Origin: Bin80 sp022820435
GTDB taxonomy: Bacteria; Bacteroidota; Rhodothermia; Rhodothermales; Bin80
Reading direction: 5' to 3'
Assembly: GCA_022820435.1 (NCBI GenBank)
Contig: JAJEFL010000157.1
Span: 1 to 39,607 of the forward strand
DNA: 39,607 nt
Part shown: in pieces, positions 8,575 through 16,406 of the stretch
Layout of the letters: each line of letters starts with the position of its first letter
Numbering within the stretch: the stretch's first letter is position 1
Notes under the pieces: generated by a model
The model's database searches: none
The model's input: the letters and a program-made list of their open reading frames with translations, nothing else
Told to the model about the DNA's origin: nothing
Program-made: the position numbers and the translations under genes

Positions 8575-9177
8575 ATGGAGTCTGTTACTTATAATCGGCA
8601 AAGTTTGATCACCCGAAAGACCGGAGAGACCGACATCTCAGTCCGGTTGAATCTTGATGGAACCGGAACCTACCGAAACCAGACGGGCATTGGATTTCTG
8701 GACCATATGCTGGATCTCTTTACAAAACACGGCCAGTTTGATCTCACCGTCGAGTGCAGCGGCGATCTGGAGGTGGATGAACACCACACCGTAGAAGATG
8801 TCGGAATCTGCCTTGGTCAGGCACTCCGGAAGGCGCTGGGAACCAAAGCCCATATTGCGCGCTACGGTCACACATACGTGCCAATGGACGAAACATTGGT
8901 CCGCACGGTGATTGATCTTTCCGGCCGGTTCACACTTTACTTTGAGGGGACGTTTGACCGTTCAGCCGTTGGTGACCTCCCGACCGAACTGGTGCAGCAT
9001 TTCTGGTACAGTTTTGCAGAACATGCACATTGCACCCTGCACATCAGCATCCTCTATGGCATTAATACACATCACAAGATTGAAGCGATCTTCAAATCTG
9101 TCGGGCGTGCACTAAATATCGCTGTGCAGCGGAACGAAGCAAATTCAAAAATGCCCTCAACCAAAGGAATACTCTAA
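8575..9177 (+). CDS. hisB: Imidazoleglycerol-phosphate dehydratase
   Basis: This encodes 200 residues, the size of the monofunctional enzyme; there is no fused histidinol phosphatase. It dehydrates IGP to imidazole-acetol phosphate, the step after the HisHF synthase encoded downstream. The metal-binding His clusters are all visible: GFLDHMLDLFTKHG, DEHHTVEDVGICLGQ, the segment ending QHFWYSFAEHAHCTLHI, and THHKIEAIFKSVGRALN. The C-terminus STKGIL is the normal family ending. It is the first gene of the his block and ends 3 bases before the proC ATG. No Shine-Dalgarno sequence is obvious, which is common in this phylum. Confidence 0.97.
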   Translation: MESVTYNRQSLITRKTGETDISVRLNLDGTGTYRNQTGIGFLDHMLDLFTKHGQFDLTVECSGDLEVDEHHTVEDVGICLGQALRKALGTKAHIARYGHTYVPMDETLVRTVIDLSGRFTLYFEGTFDRSAVGDLPTELVQHFWYSFAEHAHCTLHISILYGINTHHKIEAIFKSVGRALNIAVQRNEANSKMPSTKGIL

Positions 9178-9180
9178 AAC

Positions 9181-10002
9181 ATGTCTTTAATTCATCAAAC
9201 CATCGCCGTCATCGGTGCAGGTAATATCGGCCGTGCACTCGTCAGAGGATTAATCACAGGCGGACACATTGATCCATCAAAGGTTCGGGCAACCCGCCGC
9301 AACCCAAATGCACTGGATATTCTGCAAGAAAAGTTACCCGGAATATCCCTGGGGACGGACAACAAGGAAGCGGTTAAAGGCGCTTCGGTGATCGTATTGG
9401 CAGTAAAACCTGCAAACTGGCTGGCTGTCGTTGAAGAAATCCGTGAATTCACGGAACCGGATACGCTGATTGTGTCCGTCCTCGCCGGTCTCACGACTGC
9501 CCGTATTGCACAGGAGTTCCCTGAGAATCAGCCAGTGATCCGTACTATGCCGAACACGCCGATGATGGTGTATCAGGGAGCAACGGCCGTCTGCGCAGGG
9601 AATTCAGCCTCTGATGAACACCTTCAGCTGGTTCGCGAAATGTTTGAAGCCGTTGGAAGAGTCGAGAAAGTGCCGGAATATCTGATGGATGCAGTCACTG
9701 GACTCAGCGGCAGTGGTCCGGCCTACGTCTTCATGCTGATTGAAGCCCTGACCGATGCCGGCGTAAAGCAGGGACTCCCCCGCTCAACCGCATTCAGATT
9801 AACCAAACAAACAGTACTGGGAGCCGCAAAACTCGCAGATCAAACCGACAAGCATCCGGCAATCCTGCGTGACGAAGTGACCACGCCCGGTGGAACCTCT
9901 ATCGCCGCAATTGCAGAATTAGAACAACACGGCCTGCGCACAATGTTCATCCATGCGGTCGCGACCGCGACGGAGCGCTCCAAGGAACTCAGCGGTAATT
10001 GA
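9181..10002 (+). CDS. proC: Pyrroline-5-carboxylate reductase
   Basis: This encodes 273 residues, full length. It reduces pyrroline-5-carboxylate to proline with NAD(P)H. The N-terminal Rossmann motif is IAVIGAGNIGRALVRGLITGG-like (residues 8-28). The central segment RTMPNTPMMVYQGATAVCAG and the C-terminal family signature (SGSGPAYVFMLIEALTDAG and TTPGGTSIAAIAELEQHGLR) are intact. It starts 3 bases after hisB and is followed 12 bases later by hisH, so it is co-transcribed with the histidine genes although it belongs to proline synthesis. Confidence 0.97.
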   Translation: MSLIHQTIAVIGAGNIGRALVRGLITGGHIDPSKVRATRRNPNALDILQEKLPGISLGTDNKEAVKGASVIVLAVKPANWLAVVEEIREFTEPDTLIVSVLAGLTTARIAQEFPENQPVIRTMPNTPMMVYQGATAVCAGNSASDEHLQLVREMFEAVGRVEKVPEYLMDAVTGLSGSGPAYVFMLIEALTDAGVKQGLPRSTAFRLTKQTVLGAAKLADQTDKHPAILRDEVTTPGGTSIAAIAELEQHGLRTMFIHAVATATERSKELSGN

Positions 10003-10014
10003 GGATTCCCATCC

Positions 10015-10626
10015 ATGATCACGATCATTGACTACGGTATCGGGAATCTGCATTCCATTGAACGGGCGTTTCAACATGTTACCTCAGAGGTTGTCCGTAC
10101 GGATGATCCTGAGGCTATTCAGCAGGCGGACCGACTTGTACTGCCCGGTGTCGGTGCCTTCGGTGCCTGTATCCGGGAAGTAAGAAAGAGAGGACTGGAA
10201 CAGCCAATCCAGAAGGCAACTGCCCGTGGGGTGCCATTCCTGGGAATTTGCGTAGGGATGCAGATGCTCTTTGAATCCAGTTCAGAAAAAGGCTGGCACA
10301 CCGGACTGGGATTACTGAAAGGAAATATTGAAGCATTGAAACCAAAGAATTCAACCCTGAAGGTTCCCCACATGGGATGGAATGTGATTTTGCCTATGCG
10401 GCTCACTCCTCTACTCCACAAATTGCCCGAAGATGCAAACTGCTATTTTGCACATTCATTCTTCGCAAATATCACCAATCCACAGGAGGTAATCGCTTAT
10501 ACGGAGTACGGAGACATTCTCCCGGCAGTCGTAGGTCGAGACAACATCTACGGTGTGCAATTTCATCCTGAGAAGAGTCATGATGTGGGGCTTCGAATTT
10601 TGTCAAATTTTGCTCAACTCGTATGA
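10015..10626 (+). CDS. hisH: Imidazole glycerol phosphate synthase, glutamine amidotransferase subunit
   Basis: This encodes 203 residues. It releases ammonia from glutamine for HisF. The class I amidotransferase triad is intact: Cys79 in FLGICVGMQ, and His184 and Glu186 in GVQFHPEKSH. The oxyanion-strand segment LVLPGVGAFGACI is present. Its stop overlaps the hisA start by 4 bases (ATGA), which implies coupled translation. Confidence 0.97.
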   Translation: MITIIDYGIGNLHSIERAFQHVTSEVVRTDDPEAIQQADRLVLPGVGAFGACIREVRKRGLEQPIQKATARGVPFLGICVGMQMLFESSSEKGWHTGLGLLKGNIEALKPKNSTLKVPHMGWNVILPMRLTPLLHKLPEDANCYFAHSFFANITNPQEVIAYTEYGDILPAVVGRDNIYGVQFHPEKSHDVGLRILSNFAQLV

Positions 10627-11369
10627 TTATCCCGGTTCCAGCGATTGATATTCTCAATGGATGCTGTGTACGCCTGATGCAGGGGGCGTACGATCAGGTC
10701 ACCAACTATCACAAAGATCCGTTGATGGTTGCGCGGCAGTGGGAAGCCCAGGGAGCAACGCTGCTGCATGTAGTCGACCTTGATGCGGCAAGATCTGGAG
10801 GCAAAAAGAATAATATCGCAGTCATTGCCTCCATCGCAAAACACGTATCCATTCCGGTTCAAACCGGCGGCGGCATCCGATCTAGTGCAGATGTCACCCG
10901 TATCCTTGATCTGGGAGTTCATCGTGCCATCATGGGCACTGCTGCCGTTGGCGATCCCTCGCTCGTCGGTACAATGGTCGAAAAATACGGACCGGATCGT
11001 GTTGCAGTTGGTATTGATGCAGAGGCAGGTGAGGTGCGCGTGAGTGGATGGCTTGAAGGAACGGGGCTGCCTGCTTTTGAATTTGCAAAGCAGATGGAGC
11101 GGTATGGAGTACGCCGTATTATCTATACTGACATCCGCCGCGACGGCACGATGACCGGCCCCAATCTGAACGCGTATCGCACCTTAGGCAGGCAGCTTGA
11201 ATCGGCACAACTGATGGCAAGCGGAGGCGTATCCGGACCGAAAGATCTGAATGCCTTGCACGAACTGGAGTCTTTCAGAGTGGATTCGGTCATCATTGGC
11301 CGTGCACTCTATGAGGGCAAATTTTCAGAGCATACTCTCTGGCCGGAAGGATTAAGACGATGCCCCTAG
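10623..11369 (+). CDS. hisA: ProFAR isomerase (HisA)
   Basis: This encodes 248 residues forming a (beta/alpha)8 barrel. It isomerises ProFAR to PRFAR, the substrate of HisHF. The N-terminal catalytic strand PVPAIDILNGCCVRLMQG carries the active-site Asp. The phosphate-binding loops QTGGGIRS and MASGGVSGPKDL are present, and IIYTDIRRDGTMTGPN carries the second catalytic Asp. It overlaps hisH by 4 bases and hisF by 10 bases. Confidence 0.97.
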   Translation: MIIPVPAIDILNGCCVRLMQGAYDQVTNYHKDPLMVARQWEAQGATLLHVVDLDAARSGGKKNNIAVIASIAKHVSIPVQTGGGIRSSADVTRILDLGVHRAIMGTAAVGDPSLVGTMVEKYGPDRVAVGIDAEAGEVRVSGWLEGTGLPAFEFAKQMERYGVRRIIYTDIRRDGTMTGPNLNAYRTLGRQLESAQLMASGGVSGPKDLNALHELESFRVDSVIIGRALYEGKFSEHTLWPEGLRRCP

Positions 11370-12124
11370 CCAAACGGATTATCCCCTGTCTGGACGTAGA
11401 TCAAGGGCGTGTCGTGAAAGGGATCCAGTTTGTGGATCTCGTTGATGCCGGAGATCCTCTGGAACAGGCGCATGTATATAACGCGGAAGGTGCTGATGAA
11501 CTTGTCTTTCTGGATATTACAGCAACCCATGAAGGACGTGATATTATGCATGATGTCGTCCGTCAGACGGCGGAGCAGATTTTTATCCCGCTGACGGTTG
11601 GCGGCGGCATTCGAACTCTGGAGGACATGCGCAAAATGCTTCACGCCGGAGCCGATAAGGTTGCCATCAACTCCGCGGCAATCCGTACCCCCAATCTTAT
11701 TACCGAATGTGCGGAAGCATTTGGTGCGCAATGTGTCGTTGTTGCAATTGACATGAAGCGGCGGTCCCAGGGAGGCTGGGAGGTCTACACGCATGGAGGC
11801 CGCCGAGCCACAGGGATTGATGGGCTTGAATGGGTCAAAGAAGCCCAGTCACGGGGAGCCGGCGAATTACTGGTTACTTCCATGGATCGGGATGGCACCC
11901 AGATTGGATATGATCTAGACCTGTTAAAACGACTAGACGATTTAGTGCAGCTCCCCGTGATCGCCTCAGGCGGTGCGGGCACACTTGAGCATTTACTTGA
12001 TGCTCTGCTGATCGGGCGTGCTCATGCGGTTCTCGCTGCATCCATGTTCCACTTTAAGCAGGTCACGATCATGCAGGTCAAGCAATTCCTTCATGATCAC
12101 GGGATTATCGTCAGATTTATTTGA
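11360..12124 (+). CDS. hisF: Imidazole glycerol phosphate synthase, cyclase subunit
   Basis: This encodes 254 residues, full length, a (beta/alpha)8 barrel paralogous to HisA. It combines PRFAR with ammonia from HisH to form IGP and AICAR. The catalytic Asp residues are in IIPCLDVDQGRVVKG (residue 11) and VVAIDMKR (about 130). The phosphate loops LTVGGGIRTLEDM and VIASGGAGTLEH are intact. It is the last gene of the block; a strong hairpin follows 57 bases after the stop. hisG, hisD, hisC, hisI and hisE are not in this window. Confidence 0.97.
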   Translation: MPLAKRIIPCLDVDQGRVVKGIQFVDLVDAGDPLEQAHVYNAEGADELVFLDITATHEGRDIMHDVVRQTAEQIFIPLTVGGGIRTLEDMRKMLHAGADKVAINSAAIRTPNLITECAEAFGAQCVVVAIDMKRRSQGGWEVYTHGGRRATGIDGLEWVKEAQSRGAGELLVTSMDRDGTQIGYDLDLLKRLDDLVQLPVIASGGAGTLEHLLDALLIGRAHAVLAASMFHFKQVTIMQVKQFLHDHGIIVRFI

Positions 12125-12180
12125 GACTGTCGCCGGTACAGTGTCGTGGAATTTTCGCCTGGAGCCATCTCAGATCCAGG

Positions 12181-12214
12181 TTCTGCCGGCATTTGTATGG
12201 AAATGCCGGTAGAA
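12181..12214 (+). terminator. Hairpin downstream of hisF
   Basis: The arms TTCTGCCGGCATTT (12181-12194) and AAATGCCGGTAGAA (12201-12214) pair over 14 bases with one G-T wobble around the six-base loop GTATGG. It lies 57 bases after the hisF stop. No T-tract follows, so it may be a message-stabilising or processing stem rather than an intrinsic terminator. Its right arm overlaps the first recognisable codons of the broken gene at 12197. Confidence 0.5.
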
Positions 12215-14187
12215 CCTGTCCGGTTTGACCATGACCTCATGCGCATGGCCGCTTACTGGACATAGAAAGGCTTTATTGATTGGGAATACATCCTGCTGGA
12301 TGACCAGCATAACGTCTTCCCCCGGATTGCAGGAGAATTACATGTTGAGACGGCCATGGCACCAGGCTGGGTTAACCCGGCTACAGATTCGGCGGAAGAC
12401 TCGCGCTTTCGTGCAGTAGACGGCCGTCAGTTTGGCCCTCTGCCCCGAAACTGGACGCACTAAAAGGGCCTTTATGTACACGATGAAGATGTCATTCTCC
12501 CTTACACCGTTGGAATGTCCCGAGTTCTTGAGTCATTTGGTTTGGAAGCAGATACCCTGTTAACTTGAACACTGAATATTACCGGAGTTATACGCCCCTG
12601 ACTCTCCATGCAGCCCCTGACAGCATAGAATTAACCGTCATTGCTTCTGTTGAGGAAATATCTGAAGAGATACTCCGACAGGAAAATGGGATCCACCAGA
12701 TCACCATCACCGCGGACACCAACCTGAAATTGATCTATGGAGCCACTGGTGCTACTTCTGCTCCGCCCGATAATCTTGCACAGTATACACGGGGAGGCCC
12801 ACCTGTTGAGTCTCCTGTACTTGAAGCGCCTATTCTCCCTGGAACCGTAGAGGGCTACACTGCGGATTTCCTTGCTCTTCCTTTGGAGAATCCCTGGAAA
12901 AGCAGGGTGCGTCCCGCTGCGATTGATTTTTTGAATGGCGGGGACGATGCCGTCATAACAACGATAGACGGTGAGGTCTGGCACCTGTCGGGAATTGCCC
13001 GGCAGTCCGGGTTTATTGAATGGCGTCGTATTGCCTCTGGACTCTTCCAGCCACTGGGAATCCGGGTGGTGAATGGGGGTATCTATGTGGGCAGTCGCAA
13101 TCAGATTGCCCGCCTGCACGATTTGAATGGAGATGGCCAAACCGACTACTATGAGAGTTTCAATAATGACCATCAGGTCACCGAACACTTTCATGAATTT
13201 GCAATGGGTTTGCAAACCGATGAGGAAGGGAATTTTTACTATGCGAAGAGTGCCCGACACGCCCGTCCTGCACTCATTCCTCACCACGGCACGCTCATTC
13301 GTGTGAGCGCAGATGGCCGGGAAAGCACCCTGATCGCCAAAGGATTCCGGGCGGCGAACGGAGTGACGATCAATCCCGATGGTACATTCATGGTCACCGA
13401 TCAGGAAGGACACTGGAATCCGATGAACCGAATCAATATCGTTGAACCCGGGGGGTTCTACGGCAATATGTACGGATACGGAGCCCCCGCCGACTCTTCG
13501 GATGATGCAATGGTGTCTCCTCTGGTATGGATTGACATGAAATATGACCGCTCACCTGCCGAACCGCTCTGGGCAACGAGTAATCGCTGGGGTCCACTTT
13601 CTAATAAACTTCTCAGTTTCTCCTACGGCTACGGTCGTGTATTTCTTGTAATGCCGCAATCGGTGGGAGGGATGGAGCAGGCTGGAATTGTGCAGCTGCC
13701 TCTGGATGATTTCCCGACTGGTCTGATGCGGGGGCGCATGAATCCTGTGGACGGCCAACTCTATGTCGTTGGGATGTCAGCGTGGGCCACCAGTCAGATG
13801 ATCCAAACCGGCGGTCTCTACCGCATTCGGTATGCCGGCGGCGCGGTACGTATGTCCGCGTCTATGCGTGTGTTGGCGGGAGCGGTTGAACTCTCTTTCA
13901 CCTCTCTACTTGAAGAGACATCAGCAACTCGGGCGAGCAACTACAGAGTCCACACCTGGGATCTTGAGCGTTCGCGCCGTTATGGATCTGATCGCTACAA
14001 TATTCGGATGTTGCGAATCGCTGGAGTATCTCTCCAAGATTCGACCATTGCATTGAGTCTTCCCGATCTGGAACCAACCTGGATCCTCGAAATCACCTAC
14101 GACCTCGTGGACATCAACGGAACTTCTTTTGAGGGGGCCATCCAGAGCACGGTCTATGCTACTGAGACAAGTCCAGTTATCAATTAG
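12197..14187 (+). pseudogene. Broken PVC-type beta-propeller (DUF6797-like) dehydrogenase-related gene
   Basis: The first part reads in one frame as a recognisable domain (EPVRFDHDLMRMAAYW, then KGFIDWEYILLDDQHNVFPR, FGPLPRNWTH, DEDVILPYTVGMSRVLESF). It is interrupted by TAG at 12263-12265, TAA at 12461-12463 and TGA at 12566-12568. Near 12594-12598, in TACGCCCCTG, the frame shifts as if one base had been lost. From there an open frame runs to 14187. That part (540 codons if begun at the TTG at 12565) contains a glucose-dehydrogenase-like beta-propeller (DLNGDGQTDYYESFNND, FRAANGVTINPDGTFMVTDQ) and a C-terminal segment typical of PVC-type haem/dehydrogenase proteins (NYRVHTWDLERSRRYGSDRY). 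No CxxCH motif is visible. The DUF6797 assignment is from memory. The C-terminal frame may still be expressed, but no good start or signal peptide precedes it. Confidence 0.8.
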
Positions 14188-14463
14188 GTGAGGGGGATTG
14201 ATTGGGTTTGGCTCCCGGATTTACGGAAAGACGGGGATATCACCGTCAACCCTTGCTATAGCAATTGCCCTCTGCGGAACATCAGACGGAGTTATCCATT
14301 GATGTCAGCATGATCAGTTTTTTTGTCAGAGCAGTTGCGTATTTCTTCCTGATTTGGTGAGTTGAACTGCTGACCTTGGCTTGACCGCCGTGGAGAAGGA
14401 AGCAAAATCTGGAACTTGTTCATCTCTTAGACATTAGATAATTCCGTTTTACCTTATTAAATC

Positions 14464-14982
14464 ATGCCTGGAACAATTGAAATATCAATTTTCATCAGTT
14501 TTTTGACACTCGCTGTCGGATTGACTATCGCGTTTGTACGCTCGAATGCAGCAACAAACAGGCGTATAGACCGATTGATTGAAACCGTCATGCAACTGCA
14601 AACCAAAATGCACGAAGGCCAGGAAACACTGCGTCAAGGTCAGGAAACACTGCGTCAAGGCCAGGAAAAACTGCGCACCGAAATGCACGAAAGCAACGAA
14701 AAACTGCGCACCGAAATGCACGAAGGTCAGGAAACACTGCGCAACGAAATGCACGAAAGCAACGAAAAACTGCGTACCGAAATGCACGAAAGCAACGAAA
14801 AACTGCACACCAAAATGCACGAAGGCTTCAAAGAAGTACAGGAGGATCTTCGCAAAATTGACAGCCGCTTATCACGTTTAGAGGGATTTGTGCATGGTAT
14901 GTGGGTTAGGCTCTTCGGCGAAGAAAATGTTCGATACCAACTTCGTGAGACAGAAAAATCCTCTACCATGTCCATGAACTGA
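14464..14982 (+). CDS. Membrane-anchored coiled-coil protein with heptad/hendecad repeats
   Basis: This encodes 172 residues. Residues 7-25 form one transmembrane segment (ISIFISFLTLAVGLTIAFV). A long charged coiled coil follows (residues 30-140), and then a short end piece (RLEGFVHGMWVRLFGEE). Residues 47-126 consist of a repeated core EGQETLR/ESNEKLR, with or without a four-residue insert TEMH, giving units of 11, 7, 7, 11, 11, 11, 11 and 11 residues. The end piece RLEGFVHGMW resembles that of small coiled-coil proteins I have seen in other bacteria but cannot name. It is preceded by a 276-base gap without a gene and followed by the broken SEL1 gene. Function is unknown; a trimeric or dimeric stalk at the inner membrane is a reasonable structural guess. 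Confidence 0.8.
   Translation: MPGTIEISIFISFLTLAVGLTIAFVRSNAATNRRIDRLIETVMQLQTKMHEGQETLRQGQETLRQGQEKLRTEMHESNEKLRTEMHEGQETLRNEMHESNEKLRTEMHESNEKLHTKMHEGFKEVQEDLRKIDSRLSRLEGFVHGMWVRLFGEENVRYQLRETEKSSTMSMN
14602..14826 (+). repeat. Tandem 33-bp and 21-bp coding repeats
   Basis: The DNA encoding residues 47-121 of the coiled-coil protein is nearly identical from unit to unit (for example ATGCACGAAAGCAACGAAAA recurs), including at third codon positions. That implies recent unit duplication or gene conversion. The 21-bp unit equals the 33-bp unit without 12 bases, so the array could grow and shrink in frame by slippage. Confidence 0.85.
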
Positions 14983-15101
14983 GTAAATCAGTGACCGATA
15001 ACTGCTGTACTGCAATACTGGGCAGATCAAAAAAATCCCCGGTGGCCAGAAATTCTACAATTCGAGAATCTTGATCTTTGATTTTTGAATACTCACATCT
15101 T

Positions 15102-16362
15102 ATGAGATCCGCATTTACCCTATTGACACTTTTCCTTCTGTCAACCAAACTTTCATGTCTTGTCGAGGCACAAGACATTAAGCAGTTACGGCTGTCGGCT
15201 GAGCAGGGAGATGAAGCGAGTCAATTCAAACTGGGTGTCATGTACGATAATGGTACTGATGTCCAGAAAGATGACCAAGAGGCGGCAAAATGGTACGAAC
15301 TAGCCGCAGAACAGGGAAACGCCAGTGCTCAGTTTAGTCTTGGAAGCCTCCTCGCCTTCGGTGATCCTTCAATCAGAGACTATGTGAAAGCCGTCCTATC
15401 GTTTCAAATGGCCGCTGAACCAGGACCATACCTTAGCACATGAAATCGGTCAAGCGCTCATGTACAACCACGGTATAGGTGCGAAGCCCAATCTCCGAAA
15501 AGAGGAAAGATGGTACCGTGCGGCCGCTGAACAAGGTTTTGCTCCAGCACAGGTGGAATTAGGCAACATCCTGTATCATTTTAGACAAAGGCCCTGGGAA
15601 GCAATAGAATGGTACGAATCAGCTGCTGAGTAAGGATATGTTGATGCTTACATTTCCTTGGGAGACTATTACCTTGATCAGTCTGTCATTCACCGAGCGT
15701 TACAATGGTATCAACTGGCGGCTGAAGAGGTGCATGTTGATACTCAGTTTAGACTTGGCACCTTGTATCTTCTGGGTGAGAACTTCTATCGGGATAAACT
15801 GGAAGCCGTAAAATGGTATCGGCTTGCCGCAGAAAATGGAAAAATTGCCGCTCAGAGTATTCTGGGATTCATGTATGATGTCGGAGAAGCCGTCCCCGAA
15901 GATGACCAAGAGGCCGTAAAATGGTACCAACTTGCCGCGGAACAGGGCCATGCCCCGGCTCAATATGGTCTGGGGAAAATGTACGATAGAGGTGAGGGAG
16001 TCCCCGAAAATGATCAAGAGGCCGTGAAATGGTACCAACTTGCCGCGGAACAGGGAGAAGTCAAAGCACAGGCCAGCCTCGGAAAAATGTATGCAAATGG
16101 AGAGGGAGTACCGAAGGATTATCTGACAGCATATGCCTGGATGAATATTGCCGCTACAGGGAGAGACCCGGAAATTATTGATGCGAAGAACAAGATCCGG
16201 TCAGCAATGACGTATGATCAAGTGGCTGCTGCGCAAAAACTCTCGAATGAGATCTTCAGCCGCCTTGAACCTGGAAATTCACAGGCGGTAAATTCCTCCA
16301 TGCCGGATTTGGAATCCGTTCAACTTGAATTTCACTCGGACTTAAAGTCCATTCGGATTTGA
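15102..16362 (+). pseudogene. SEL1-repeat secreted protein, broken by frameshift and nonsense codon
   Basis: The ATG at 15102 opens a signal peptide (LLTLFLLSTKLSCLVEAQ) followed by SEL1-type tetratricopeptide-like repeats. Nine repeats can be traced through to 16362, each of the AEQGxxxAQxxLGxMYxxG type. Two lesions separate them: an extra C at 15420-15421 (GCTGAAC before CAGGAC) moves the frame, and TAA at 15631-15633 replaces the Gln of an expected AAEQGY (CAA to TAA). The last repeats (about 15880-16080) are nearly identical in DNA. Pieces at 15102-15443 and 15658-16362 remain open, and the second lacks a signal peptide. SEL1 proteins commonly mediate protein-protein contacts and are frequent in host-associated bacteria. 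Two lesions argue for a true pseudogene. Confidence 0.85.
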
Positions 16363-16406
16363 TGCTATGCCATAACGCGGCATGGCATCCTCCATTTGCG
16401 CCCGAC

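Noticed and set aside
14602..14826. CRISPR-like array
   Set aside because: Units are in-frame multiples of 21/33 bases without unique spacers; they are coding repeats.
14579..14881. Cys/Lys-rich repeat frame (PKCTKATKNC units) overlapping the coiled-coil gene
   Set aside because: It is the alternative-frame reading of the same 33-bp repeats; the membrane-anchored coiled-coil frame has the signal, length and conserved end piece.
12263..15633. Stop-codon recoding (alternative genetic code or readthrough)
   Set aside because: All three stop codons appear at unrelated residues, always together with frameshifts, and none interrupts metG, his, sus or rlmB genes.
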